Assembly (NCBI GenBank): GCA_034509495.1
Contig: CM067512.1
Location: 6,890,468 to 6,954,467, forward strand
DNA length: 64,000 nucleotides
Source: Acestrorhynchus altus
Taxonomy: Eukaryota; Chordata; Actinopteri; Characiformes; Acestrorhynchidae
Direction: 5' to 3'
A program made the position numbers and the translations under genes. The notes under the pieces are model-generated. The model made no database searches. It saw only the letters and a list, made by a program, of their open reading frames with translations, and was not told the origin of the DNA. Positions 37,283 through 49,494 of this stretch are shown one piece after another (within the stretch, counting starts at the first letter, position 1; each line of letters starts with the position of its first letter).

Positions 37283-39070
37283 ACTGTAGGTCAAATGGAC
37301 ATTTTATACAGTGAATGTTTTTTTAAACTTTGTTCTCCCCAATTTTGTCCTTTCACACTCCTACAGATTGGACTGCCTAGAAGATGACACAAGCGGGAGA
37401 TTAGAGGCTACATAATTCCTTTGAGGCATATGAAGGCCACCAGCTGGATTATTTATTTACTTATTTATTTTTGTATTACTGCTCATACACCATCATTGGA
37501 CAGCTGTTGCATCACCTGGGACATCAACCCCGATTTAACTTGTCGCTGCCTAATGACAGAGCCAATAACTCAACTGTTGCAGCATTCAGTTTATAAGCCA
37601 ATGATTATTAGTTAACTAATTTTAAGTAATTAAGTATTAGTTATTACTTAGTTATTATTTTTTGATCAGAAGCTTATGAGTTACTATCTGAGTTGAACAG
37701 TAACCTAGTTTATGGTTTATTAACCACAGTTTGTTCCAAACATACAATGTAATTGTCTCAGAAACATTCTAGGAGTGTTAATATTACATGATAATGGCAC
37801 TCTGACCAAGGCTCTTCAAATGCTATTCCATCATGTACACACATAACCTTGCACCAATTCCAGCACTTATAAGGCAACATTTCCTGCTCTAAAAGCAATA
37901 TTATTAATCAATTATAATGAATTTATTTCATTAGCAATGAAAACAAATGAAACTGAAGATACAGAGATTTTTTTGTTTTTATTGTTATTTGTAAAGCATC
38001 CCAAACCGCACATAAGTGCACTAAAGGGAGACGCCATTACATTAAAACATAAACACAGATAAGATCAGCCAGTAAGAACATGGAACATGATCTGCTCCAC
38101 TATTTAAGTTAGAAAGGATCATTTGAGTACATTGTGGGAGAATACGAATCAAACCTCAGCTTCACATACAGTAAGTTCTTAAAATTTAGCTACACCTATG
38201 ACAGTTTGCACAAACAAAGGATTAATTTAACCTGAAATACTGCCTAATGTTTTCGGAAATTAAGTTTTTGCCATGGCTTGGCTGATGAAATGGAACTATT
38301 TTACCTCACCAGATGTGGGTAAACATTATTTTCTGTCCTCTTTTTCTGAAACCTAACAATAAATGGTGATAACAGAACTGTGGTATAACTGCAATAATAC
38401 ATTCAAGGTTCATACTATACTGTGATATAATTTTTATACTGATCACAGCTATTGATTATCTGTATATTAATTTGTATTATTACAGTTTAACTTCCTGTTG
38501 TATACCGTTGTGCTCAATACAGATACTGGGATGTACTGACCCCTTTTCTTCAACTCCAAATATTCAGCTGTCTCCATCTTTCTTTACACTAAGTTGATGA
38601 TATGCACACCTAATAATATTATGAAATCATTAAAAAATGCAACCCCTCACCCCCAACCCTTCAACATCAGCAGGTCTCCCACCCACTCAACACATTTGAA
38701 AGCATGTTAGGGAGTTCAGAAGGAGGAACTGAGGCATAATGGGGAGCGAGCAGGGTAAAAAGCAGTCAGTCAGAGGCATATCTGCGACTTTGTCACAGCA
38801 ACCAGCCATTAACATTTGAAAGGGCAGTGACCAATTTATCCACTTTATTTTCCCTGACAATTTTATTTTCCCTGTGCAAAACATCTGGAATGACAGTAAG
38901 TGCATTGAAACAGAAGAAACGTCTGTGCTTGAAGAAGCTGAATGTGAAACATCCACTCAAACATTCACACATGCTGTTACCATTGAGGAGGTGAAACTAA
39001 CAGCAGAACACCCTTACAAACTGAAATGTCTTGGTTGTAAAGTTCCTTCACTGGCACTTCATAAGAACTG

Positions 39071-39071
<1 letters not shown>
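36501..39071. other. Unique sequence, no gene seen; A-homopolymer at 37250-37279
   Basis: About 2.5 kb without a supported gene. A 30-bp A-run at 37250-37279 could be the tail of a retroposed sequence, but its upstream 60 bp is not recognised. Confidence 0.45.

Positions 39072-39142
<71 letters not shown>
39072..39142. repeat. (TTG)n triplet array
   Basis: About 23 uninterrupted TTG/GTT triplets. Its translations are homopolymers of Leu, Asn or Thr. Confidence 0.97.
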
Positions 39143-39143
<1 letters not shown>

Positions 39144-39154
39144 TGGCAGAGAGA

Positions 39155-39425
39155 CTTACAGGGGGCAGGACTGATGACATTCACTGGTCCAGACCTTGGG
39201 TTAGAAAACAGGGAGAGAGGTGGTATTTGCTTTCTTTCTTTGCTGACACAGTGTTCAAATTTCAGAATAAAAGTCCTGTGAATGGTTAATAACGATACAT
39301 ATGAAAACATTCAGGTTGTTTTTATATCATATTTGGAGCACTGTCAAGTATTTTGAAAAACTTATAAATATCCTTGTTAATCTATTCATTACAAAAACAA
39401 TTAAAATTTAAGTTGTGCAGTGTTG
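39155..39425 (+). repeat. Unclassified dispersed repeat, copy
   Basis: TTCAAATTTCAGAATAAAAG and GCACTGTCAAGTATTTTG match, with small changes, the reverse complement of 55735-56010 (TTCAGAATGAAAGTCCTG; CCACTGTCGAGTATCTT). GGGCAGGACTGATGACATTC at the left end matches GGGCAGGGCTAATGATGTC in that copy and GGGCAGAGCTAATAACATC at 49568. No coding remnant was found. Confidence 0.6.
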
Positions 39426-39429
39426 TTTT

Positions 39430-41035
39430 GTCACGGTAAGCAAAGACTCCTATAACATTTTTTTCTAAATGCTTCTAAATGTTTACTGAACTTCACCTTG
39501 TATTTTTATTATTGTGATATTAAGATTGAGTATATTGTTAATTCTGTAGATTTAATATCACAGTGGTTGTAATCTATATAACTGGATCCACTGCAGCAAT
39601 CAGATCTTCTACAGGAAAGCGTGAATGTGAATGTGATGAAATAAAGCACATAGGGAAAAAAAAACATATACACAAAAATCCCAAGGACTGTGTTCAGTAC
39701 AACACTTCACAATAAAAGGAATATGAAACAATACATCATTAAAAAACATATAAATAAGAAATATTTAATGAAATAAAATGAGACAAGAAGCAAAAAGTAG
39801 CATTTTGCAATTGAAGTGCAAGTTGTACGTTATGTGTAAAACATTATATAACATATAATTGCAAGATATATTGATATATTGCCAGATTTATCACTGTGTG
39901 CATGCATATAAATAGCTAGCTAGAAGTTTAATTATGTTTCCGTCATTTATTTATACAAGCAAACACAGCTGTTGAATTGCAATGTAGTGTAATATGCAGC
40001 AGTTCGTAAGTAATACAAGTAAATGAGCTTTAATCACAAACTAATTATTGCTTATCCCTGAAATTCATTAAAAACTACCGCACATTGAATTATTTACAAA
40101 GCAGTAACTAAGTCAAACTAAGTAATTTGGTTAATTAATAATAAATTATCAATAACTAAACCACACAATTACCAATATTCAGACTGTAAAAGAGCCAAGC
40201 TGAAGCAAATACTGCCCGTCATAAATAAATGTAAATGAAACTGAAGTTAATGCACTGCAAAAAAAATAAATAAATAAAAAAATTGCTTCAGGAGTTATAG
40301 CCTCATATACATCCTGAGAGTGCACAGAGGTGGGCTGTGCATTATACTGCTAATATTAAAGATGATTCCATTGGGTATTTCTTTTTAGATACCATTTATG
40401 AACCACATAATTGGAAAATAGCATCCTTGCAGAGAAAATCGGAAGTGTCTACTTTGGAAAATAAATGGTTGCAGACGCATGAGGTTGGGAATTCCGGCAT
40501 CATCAGCAAAGACATTGCGCTGTTGATAATGTACCGAATGTAATGAATGGTGTATTTATAGCCTAATAGCCATGAGTTAGTGGGAATTTCACTATGACTT
40601 AATGGCGCTTCTAATTAATGGCTGAGCCCACTAGCAACTACTGTGTTTTATTAGTGTTTTTATTGCCTCACTGAAGTGTGTTCAAATCATTTATTTTTAT
40701 TTGTATTCTGCCTTGCCTCCTCAATCCGCAAACACCAAACACATAGGCACATCATCAGGCACAAGCATAAATCCTCTGTCAAAACAATTTTATCTGCAGG
40801 TATAAAACATGGCAAGTGGATTATTTATACACAGAGCAGCTTCTTCTTTATGAGAGGCTTCACCCATCGTTCCACCCTGAACGACACCCAGCTAACCCAG
40901 ACATTTGATTCTCCATGTTGTATGGCACACAGCTAACCCCCACCCACCCACAAAAATGCACAATCTGCTACCTCCAATGAATGGTAACAAATAAGACCAC
41001 AAATACACACACACATATAATATAATGAAAATATA
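39430..41035. other. No gene seen
   Basis: AT-rich unique sequence. A-tracts lie near 39655 and 40260. No exon or element end was recognised. Confidence 0.5.
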
Positions 41036-41039
41036 TTCA

Positions 41040-41430
41040 AAACTAATGTTTTTGTGTAAAACATGGATATTTGATCTTCTGTTGAACAATGTTGAGGGAT
41101 GGAGATAATATAACTAACACATACAACTGAAGAAATGTCCTACAATCAATCATAGCTTCAGATTATTAGAACATTGTTAGAGAGGATTTTGGAGGAGGCT
41201 TTCTTATTTCTTATTCCTAATTCAGACATTACTTTATAGTTTAGTTAGCTCATGATTGTTAAAGTCAGTGGTATTACATCGGCCAGATGCATTGAGTTCT
41301 CTGAGGCCTTCACAAAGACCGTTGTAGATGTATAGGAGTCTGGGAAGGATTTTAAAAATACACTTATCACATACAAAAGTTGTTGCCCCCAGAAGAAGCA
41401 TTGAAATGTTGTTCAGAAAGATAAACTTTA
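41040..41430 (+). mobile_element. Tc1-like transposon 5' part
   Basis: At 41282-41332 the plus strand reads ARCIEFSEAFTKTVVDV, the start of a Tc1-like transposase DNA-binding domain, followed by ESGKDFKNT-like sequence in a shifted frame. The 240 bp upstream (GAACAATGTTGAGGGATGGA, AATATAACTAA) correspond to 43385-43420. The same family is therefore present at 43360-43647. Confidence 0.65.
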
Positions 41431-41599
41431 CCAGGAACAATAAATTATTGAAATTTAGCTTGATATGGACAATATTTGTTGAACTACACAAGTTGTGTTT
41501 CTCAGTTTGGCATTGGGCCATGATGTTTGATGTTGCGTTGCGTAAAACAGCATGGCCAGCATCTCACCATAGTGTGGTAGCAGTTCCTGATTATGTCCT

Positions 41600-42010
41600 A
41601 TGACAATCCATCCCTTAAAGCTTGAATGTTCTCAATCAGAGACAGATCTGGCAATGCACCTGTTGGAATACCATACACTCATTCTTCATTGTTCATCTCC
41701 TCATTGGGACTCGTGATTGAGGATGACCAGATGCTATTTTGAGTGACTCCATGGCAGCTTGGCACAGTACCATTGCAGTCATTGACAATGTTGACGTGGT
41801 GTTAAAGTAAGTGTCATTGTAATGGTCAGCTGTATGTACTCCTGCGTCATGCAGACGTCTTCCAGTGGTGCTTGCACTAATAGGATGACTCATAGAGGGC
41901 CTCACAGCTCACTGTATGTCTGCAATCATGGCTGTTGGGTCAGTCCATGCATGTCAGACAATCTGTTGGTTCTTTCTCTCCATGGTTCATGCAGGTCTCC
42001 ATGATCCTTC
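41600..42010 (-). mobile_element. Tc1-like transposase relic (minus strand)
   Basis: The minus-strand frame at 41905-41693 contains ASTTGRRLHDAG, typical of the second helix-turn-helix of one Tc1 subgroup. Further along, a shifted frame reads PDLSLIENIQAL, corresponding to the C-terminal PDLNPIEN motif. The catalytic region is partly lost. The element is a different subgroup from its plus-strand neighbour at 41040-41430. Confidence 0.6.
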
Positions 42011-42068
42011 ACGTTGCTGATGTGCCTTTTCCTCTCCATCACAACCAAAAGCGTGCTATGGTAATATA

Positions 42069-42208
42069 TAAATCTCACCCACGGAGAAAGCCTGTAGGTT
42101 TAACAAACACAAAGCGGACCAATCAGAATGTAAATCTCTCCCACAGAGAACACTGATCAATCTACTGAGTACAAAGACAGACCAGTCAGAATGTAAACCC
42201 TCCCCACC
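42069..42208. repeat. Two-and-a-bit copies of a 62-63 bp tandem repeat
   Basis: The units at 42069-42130 and 42131-42193 both begin TAAATCTC(A/T)CCCAC(G/A)GAG and end ACCA(A/G)TCAGAATG. A third partial unit begins at 42194 (TAAACCCTCCCCA). The units differ at many internal sites, so the duplication is not recent. Confidence 0.8.
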
Positions 42209-42233
42209 CTAAATAATTAAATAAACATATGCA

Positions 42234-42235
42234 AA

Positions 42236-42266
<31 letters not shown>

Positions 42267-42292
42267 AAAAATAAATAAATAAATAAATAAAT
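42234..42292. repeat. (AAAT)n array
   Basis: About 14 AAAT units with one A-rich interruption near 42266. Confidence 0.96.
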
Positions 42293-42299
42293 TAAGCCT

Positions 42300-43355
42300 G
42301 CTTTAAAATGTTTACTTTTCCAGCATTTTGTATATACAGTAACTTGCAGGCATCAGGGATGTGTGGCAAACTCCTGCAAGTTGTGGGTGGAATTTCTATA
42401 ATGGTGTAAATATACGTGAGAAATCACAAATCACAAACATCTTCAAAGCCATTTATTTTTGCATTATGTGACTTGGAAAATGCCATTGTCCAAAACATAA
42501 CAGAGGGCACAGTTTCATAAAAAAAAAAAAATAATAATAATAAAAAAATAATAATAATAATAATAATTAATATACACATTTTTTTACCATTCTAAACAAA
42601 CAGTTCCTAAGACAAATATAAAGCTTTATAATTCTGGAAAACTAAAAAAGAAATGCCTTTTTGTTGCTAACTCGTAGCATTTCAATATACTCTCTAAATG
42701 TACATAAAACAAGCAAGTGATTCCAAATATGTCAGTAGCAGTGTAAAGCTAGGCAGGTGATCTATGAAGACTGCAACATTTCCGTCGCATCCTTTTGACA
42801 GTGCTGCAGTGTGGAGGCACCTCGCATGCTGCTTTGGCCTGCCTCTTATTTACAGTGGTATTGATTATGGTTTTGGCCAGTTGCCGAGAAGGCCTGAACT
42901 GCTCACACACTCACCAGATTGAACGCTTTACGATAACAGAGCTGCGCCAGCCACAATATTCCAATTCACATGTAAATAGTTTTCTGAGGATTCCATCTCA
43001 TCATGACATGCTGTGCATTTTCTAAGGACTGGAATGCAGACTCCAAGCTGGAGTCATCTCACGGATCTTAAGCATTTACAGGGACCGGATGACTATGTCT
43101 AAAAAGCAGGAGCATCATCCACTGTATGGTAAGAAGGATTATGGTGGTGAATGCAGCTCCTGTCATTCTACACCGCTCCATAAGCCAATGACTTTGCCTG
43201 CAGAACTCTCTTTCGTGCATCTGTCCAAATGAATGAAATCTCTTCACACAAATGTAAGCCTTAGACAAGTTATTACCAACTGCCCACTCTTGCTTGTCTC
43301 ACACATTATTCATGGTGATGAAAAAATTAGGACACTGCAAAAAAAAAGAAAAAAA
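42300..43355. other. No gene seen; A-rich and AAT tract near 42518-42570
   Basis: Unique sequence. A short GC-richer block at 42785-43060 has a 76-codon plus-strand frame with no recognised motif. An imperfect AAT/A-rich tract lies at 42518-42570. Confidence 0.45.
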
Positions 43356-43359
43356 ATAG

Positions 43360-43647
43360 ACTTTTTTTTTTACTGGACATTTGAACAACACTGAGAGATG
43401 GAGTTAATATAACTAAGTTTAAAACTGATAAAAAAAAAATAATAAAGAAATAAAAAGCTTATTTAAAGGTTTATAACATGCAGCACATCAGCGACAAATG
43501 ATTAGAACATGGTTTTGGATTAATTGGTTTTATTTAAACCTCATTTAGTTTGGTTTGTTCTTTATTGTTGATTGAAATGAGTGGTATCACCAAGGCCAGA
43601 TCCGAAGAGCTTACTGAGGCCTTCAGAAAGAAGGTTGTAAATGTATA
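43360..43647 (+). mobile_element. Older Tc1-like element, left part, interrupted by a younger Tc1
   Basis: The plus strand at 43595-43645 reads ARSEELTEAFRKKVVNV, the start of the same transposase as at 41282. The reading breaks exactly at a TA dinucleotide (43646-43647), where another transposon begins. The likely continuation of this family resumes at 44570-44690. Confidence 0.7.
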
Positions 43648-44569
43648 CAATGGTGCTTGAAAGTTTGTGAACCTCTAGAATTATCTCTGCATAAATGTAA
43701 CATAAAATTAATATACTTTCACATACACCCTAAAGGTAGATAAGGAGAACCAAAACATACAAATGAGACAATAAACAAATGTAATATAATAATATAATGT
43801 TTATATAATAATAAAATGTTTTGAAAAAAATGATATGTTACATATCTGTGAGCAGCAAAAATTTGTGAATCTTTACTTTCAGTATCAGGTGAGTAGCAAT
43901 AACTACAACTAAACATTTCTGTGGACTGTTAATAAGTCCTTTATATTGGCTTGGATTTTGTCCAATTTCTTTTGCTCTGTTGGTGAGTTTCCTCCCATAA
44001 ACTGCTTACTTCAGTTTCTTCTGGATTAAGTAATTACTTTATATTCTTCTTTAACTTATTATTTTAACTCTTTTGTAGAAAAAGAAAAATGATGTGCTTA
44101 GTGTCATTACCATGCTGCAAGCAGACAGACATATGACATTTTTGACGTTTTAGAATTTGCTAGTGTAATTCAGAATTCATTGTTCCATTAATGATGGTGA
44201 GCCATCTTAGTCCAGGTGCAGCCCAAACCATCAAACTACCACCACCATCTTTTACAGATGAGATGCAGCTTTTATGCTGAAATGCAATATTTTTCCTTTC
44301 TCCAAATGTAATGCTCATAAAAAAAATCTTGGTCTCATGCATCCACAAAACATTTTTCCTTCCAACCTGGAACAACATTGGCATGATCATTGTTGGTCAA
44401 CCTGGGGAGAGTAATAATGATCTTGAATGTTCTCCATCTGTCATACTTTTTGTATCATTTGTTTGGTCTGGTTGTCCATATCTACTTTTAAGACTTGACA
44501 GGTTCTAAGTCAAATTTTTGCAAAAATATAGAAAATGACAAGTAGATAATAGACTTTCAAGAACCTCTG
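43648..44569 (-). mobile_element. Tc1-like transposon, nested, transposase decayed
   Basis: The left end begins CAATGGTGCTTGAAAG directly after TA, and the right end reads CTTTCAAGAACCTCTG. The two are decayed inverted repeats. Internal antisense landmarks run in family order. The minus-strand frame at 44390-44160 contains KDGGGSLMVWAA and INGTMNSELH, a conserved block of Tc1 transposases. At about 920 bp it is shorter than the usual 1.3-1.6 kb, so internal deletions have occurred. It sits inside an older Tc1-like element. Confidence 0.8.
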
Positions 44570-44695
44570 CACAGGTAATTCTTGTCACAGTTGATGTCAA
44601 AATAGACTACATGCAACTATTATCAGAGAAAGTCTGCACAAGGTTGACTTTCATGGGAGGTGAACGAGGAGGAAACCCTTGCTATTAAACTTTTA
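44570..44695 (+). mobile_element. Older Tc1-like element, right part
   Basis: ACAGTTGATGTCAAAATAG and ATCAGAGAAAGTCTGCACAA, followed by CTTTCATGGGAGGTGAACG and GAGGAAACCCTTGCT, match the middle of the transposase gene whose start is seen at 43595. The central part missing between the two pieces was deleted before or during the nested insertion. Confidence 0.6.
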
Positions 44696-44959
44696 TTTTG
44701 GTTACATTATTTTCAGATGTCAACATTGTTAAAATGAAAATCAAGCGTCCATGTGTTTAAATATGTCTAGAAAGACCAGGATTTTCCCACCTGAGTGTAT
44801 GAGTCAAAACCCCTGGCCTCAGCTTGTGCATCAAGATATTCATTGGTGTTCCCACCTTCCAGAACATTATTGCCTACTCCCACGTCACATTAAAGGTCAA
44901 ACCTTTACTGCTGTCTTCTGACAGGTGCATTCAAAGTGTACTATAACTTTCAAAAGCAG

Positions 44960-45330
44960 CTGCTACAAAATTGAAATGTCTGAAACACACTGATATAACT
45001 GAGTTGAATCGAAAGTGTGCCCTTGATTTGAGCGACATTCAAAGCAGTTTTAAATCTCTCCAGCATAAAGGAAACAATGAGTTAGGGCAGGTGGGTGCAT
45101 ACAAGGCAAATCTGTATTCATTAGAGTCAGCTGCCCTTCGGACAGTATTCAACACATGACGCAATTGACCGAGACATTTAATTAAACTCCCCAGTTAAAA
45201 TCCCCCATTGCACAGTGCTGGGGTCTGAATGGAGATAAGCATCCAAATTTGGGGGCTGAGAGCAAGTGGCATTCTCTCCTGAGATCCAGACAGCAAACAT
45301 GCCCTTTTGCACCAGCCCGTTGACTGACAA
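44960..45330. other. Candidate conserved non-coding element
   Basis: Repeat-free block with GACATTTAATTAAACTCC, CACATGACGCAATTGACC and CATTGCACAGTGCTGGGG. A 62-codon plus-strand frame (44971-45159) shows no recognised motif. Texture suggests an enhancer. No comparative data. Confidence 0.35.
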
Positions 45331-46540
45331 CAAGCCAAGTAGTGTTTAGGGAATGTACAGGCTGCGTTAGTCATGAAATCATTTCAGATGTTTTGGAGAA
45401 TCTCATCCATTTGTCCTCACGCTTTTGTCTCTTGAGGGGATGTTTAGTCTCAACATTCATTGCTTTTGGTAGTGCTGAATCCATGTAAATGGTGCATTCA
45501 AGCCATCTCATGTCTACAGATTTGAAAATACACTCTTTTTTTGAAGAGTGTGACTCAGAGAACATGCCCTAGGATGCCCAATGTTGCCTACTTCTTCAGT
45601 TTTGCTAATATGTGTATTTGCATAGAGTACACTTATTTATTCATGGTTATTTTTTTTATTTTTTTTTTCAGAAGACAAGACCTTATACCAGCATGAAATG
45701 TTGTAATTTATCTAAGTATTGGAGCCTGGGTTCTTTTAACTTGGTGGGGAAAATGAAATTCTGTCAAGATATCATGTGGTTGAGATTATCTTCAGAGGAA
45801 TATACGCCTTTCACCTGCCTATTATACTTGGGACATAAATAAATGCCAAGCAATTTTATCATTGCACTCTAGAGCGTAGCCTTGCACGCGTGAGATTCAT
45901 TGGGGTGAGGGGATCAACCAAATGATAGAGCAGAGCTTTGCTGTTCACATTGTTTCGGCTCTGTAGAAATTAATTAGAGGAACACTACATGAGGCTGTTC
46001 TATCCATTTTAAACCTGTAACAAACGAATGTGTGGAAAGTGGTGAACATTTGCAAGAACATGGCTGCCTGGCAGTGCAATGTATGTTCATGCATTTTTAC
46101 ATAGTACCTTTAAAGAACAGCATCCTGCTTGACTGATCCATTAGCAATGCTATTTTGCTTTCATAACATGTTCAAATATATGTTTTACAGAGGTGTAGAT
46201 TTCATTGCAATTCTTACATTTAAATGAGATTATTCTTGCCTTCCAGGTTTGCTCAAGGCAAGGCTTTCAGGGATGTATAAGAATGTAGTTAGGCCGTACA
46301 TACAGTTTATTAGGTATAGCCTGGAGTTACACAGCTTCCCTCAGTCTGCATAGTCAGTATGTCTATAGACAGCATAAGGGATGAATAATCTAGTATAGCC
46401 AGAGGCCACAACTGGCAATATCTTGGTTAAAAGTGTAAAGAACATTGCACTGAGCACATGAGCACTTCACAACCATGGCCACTGTGGCAGGGGTCATAAC
46501 CTGACTAGGCAGATGACCTTATAAATATGACCTTCTACAG
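45331..46540. other. Unique sequence, no gene seen
   Basis: Moderately complex sequence. The part 45850-46010 (TAGAAATTAATTAGAGGAAC and a GC-richer left part) has regulatory-like texture. T-homopolymers lie near 45650-45668. Confidence 0.45.
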
Positions 46541-46546
46541 TACTGT

Positions 46547-47300
46547 GCAAAAGTCAGAATACTCCCTTCGCTTGTTTAACCACTTATGATCACTGACTTT
46601 ATTAGACCTAAAGCCATTGGTGTCAAACTCACAGTCCAATATGTTTCCAATGCATTGGAAAGTCCAACACTGAGTGCACTTATTTTAACATGGCAGCATG
46701 GTGTTCCTTGCTTGGTATTGTAGAAGTTTCAAAACTAGAGGTCAACAAGCAAATGGTACCATTGAAGGTAACAAAAAATCAAGCTCCATTTTTACTTCAG
46801 ATTCTCAAGGTGTTTCTTTCTGTCCTTCTCCTGTGAGAAGAGGATTTTTTTGTGGATTTGAAAGAATGCAAAGCTGATAAAGAAGGTCTTACAGGCAAAT
46901 GTGCAAAAAAGGATAAACCATGAGCATTTACAAATCAAACAGAATAACTGCTGATCTTTATGGATCATCTGATCATCATGGGTTGTGTTTGGGGTGACTT
47001 GGGTGTTAAAAAGCAGTACATGCACCAACTTTGAGATTGCTAATGGAACCCTAACAGAGTGACATGTGACGTGGTCCCATGAGTTACTTGCTTCAGGCTT
47101 ATAGTTGGGTTTGTGTGTGACACAGACCCCATGAAGAAATAGACTGCAGCTGTCAAAAAGGCACTGTGCAGGCTGGTGGTGGTTCCATACTGGTGTGGAG
47201 TGTATTCTCATGGTATGGGTCTGGGTTCCACTGGTCTGTTAAAACATATCATTGATGTAATGGGCTATGCCGTTATGGGCCATGCTACTGTTCACATTTA
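46547..47300 (+). mobile_element. Tc1-like transposon relic
   Basis: The left end CAGTACTGTGCAAAAGTCAG at 46540 is a typical Tc1-like terminal repeat. At 47165-47225 the plus strand reads AGGGSILVWSVFSWYGSG, the conserved GGGSVMVWG block. Upstream, ACCCCATGAAGAAATAGACT and CTGTCAAAAAGGCACTGTGC agree with the same transposase. An antisense 139-codon frame over it is a shadow. Confidence 0.7.
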
Positions 47301-47502
47301 AATAGCATACAGCTAGTTGCTAGCAATTTTCTCAACAACAAATAGTACGACTAGTTTTTCTTTAAGTGATCTTTTTTCATTAACATTCCTGCCTTGGAAC
47401 ACAAAAGGATGAACATTATTAGAACCATGACAAATTCCTTGTTCCAATGACATTTTGACACAGTTTTCCATGTGAAGATATTATATTTCTTAAGCCCATT
47501 TA

Positions 47503-47737
47503 CAGTGGTATGCAAATTGTTGGCCACACCTGATCAAAATTACTGTCATTGTAAACAATTAAGCAAGCTGAAGATGCCTGTTAAAGTTATGGCTAGATGA
47601 TGCAAATTTCAAAGCTCAGATTCCTCTAACTTTGTCCCAATAAACAGCAGCCATGGGTTCTTCTAAGCAGCTGCCTAGCACTCTGAACCATGCAGGGTGA
47701 CCAAACTTTTATTTCAGACCCTTTTTTCTTACCACTG
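47503..47737 (+). mobile_element. Internally deleted 235-bp Tc1-like element (MITE-like)
   Basis: It starts CAGTGGTATGCAAA and ends TACCACTG, with TA on each side (47501-47502, 47738-47739), so it retains the 8-bp outer inverted ends and target duplication. The 5' untranslated region runs to a transposase-type start at 47653 (reading MGSSKQLPSTLN). At about 47685 it jumps directly to the 3' flank of the gene (ACCATGCAGGGTGACCAAAC). All of the catalytic domain is missing. It appears to belong to the same family as 8585-8990. Confidence 0.8.
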
Positions 47738-47739
47738 TA

Positions 47740-49490
47740 TATACTCCCTTTTTCATTTCTCACTTCACCTTCATGATGAGCAACTTCACATCCACCTTCA
47801 CCCCATCTCCTTCTTCTGCAAGGATCACCTCAGCTACAGGGAGGCTCAGCTTTACACACCTACCACAAGGACATTCCAAATTCCGACCCACCCTGAAACA
47901 CTCTGCTAGCATGTTGCTTTGACATTATACATATCATTAGTCTCATCCAAAAACCTTCCCTTTTTGACTTCATGCTCTTTACATTGTGTATTTCATTACA
48001 AATATAAACGTTCCATAATTACTTGAAATATAGCCTTTTTACATTGAAATTCTTTCATCTGATGTAAAACATTTCAAGTGCTGCCAATGTCATCTGCTAA
48101 CTGTACCATCTCTCCGGTAAAGGTTGCCACTACATGCAATTATAAAGACACTATATTTGAGCAATGCCACTCTGTAAATTTTGCTTCCGACAACAATGAA
48201 GCCGGTAGCTTTGTGGACCTCACATGCCTGACCTTGAACTATAATGCTGTTTTCTTTGAGTAGAATGTGCCAAGAGTTGTTCAGTTGAATCTTATCCACA
48301 CAAATCTCATTCAAGGCCCCGTCAATGTCAGTAACTTAAAAAAAAATTCACTGCATGTGATTATGTCATTATCTAATCATGCACTGCAATGACATTCTAA
48401 GAAAGTGTCTGAAGTCTACTTGATGGCTGCCCTTTCAGGGAAATGACAGCAACCAATTGACCTATGTCCCTTAAGATCAAAACATGTGCCCTCTTATTTC
48501 TCTTTTTATCTGGAAATGTCAAGCAGCAAATATTACTGGCCTACATTGATTCAAACCTGCAGGTACTCTTTAGCAAGATCTGCAATATGGCACTTTTAAT
48601 CTCCAAAAAAGATATCAAATCGAACTGAATGAAATCAAGTTCATGGTCACATCACATTGCACAGATGTAAGGGTGAGTAAAAACATCCATATAGTAAACA
48701 TAAAAAATAATAAACATAAACAATATACCAATATGTAACATAGAGTATGTACACTTTAACTTACACAATACACATACATTATTTCACTTTGAAACATACA
48801 TTATTATGTAACATTTATGTAATAGTAAAAGTAGAACTATGAAAACATAATTGCTTCTTTTATTTTGTTAAATTAATGTGGCTCATGCTATTTTTCACAG
48901 TTAAATGGCAGAAGATTGTATTTTTCAATGAATGGTACTATGTAGCACTAAAGGATTCTTTCTGTAAGTGATCATTTCTATATCATTTCATATTTTCCTT
49001 GCCTTGGAAAAAAAGAAAGAACATTAAAAGTCCTTTATTTCACATATAACTGAGGAAATGTCACATTTCAAAGGAACTTAAACCAGCAAACTTGAGGTTA
49101 TGTGTGCTTTTCCTACAGCTTGTCATTTTGGCATAGTTTCCCAGGTTGCAAGAACTGTTATGTAACTCTTGGATGAATTCAAAAGTTAAAAAAAGAAAGA
49201 AAGAAAAAAAAAACAGAGAGCTTACAGAGCTCTTGAACCATGAAGCACAGATCCTAGCTAGTTCAGTGTTTTGATGCTGAGAAATGCCTAATTTGCAGTT
49301 GTGAAATCAAATCTTTTAATCCTTAACTCTTATATTCCATTTTTCTAGGCTTTATAACACAGCATCAAATTAGCCTACAGACACGATACACATATCATTT
49401 CACATGACGTCCCCTTTCTCACCATTGTTAACCATTATCAGTGAGTAATGCAGAAAACAGATTGTTCTGAATTAAATCCCATATTAAATG
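47740..49490. other. No supported gene; one 74-codon minus-strand frame at 48090-48314
   Basis: Unique sequence. The minus-strand frame at 48314-48090 is open through a complex, repeat-free block (48040-48330) and has protein-like composition, but no domain was recognised. The remainder is AT-rich. Confidence 0.4.
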
Positions 49491-49494
49491 TCAA

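Noticed and set aside
46792..47211. 139-codon minus-strand frame
   Set aside because: It lies antisense to a Tc1-like transposase recognised by GGGSILVWS on the plus strand.
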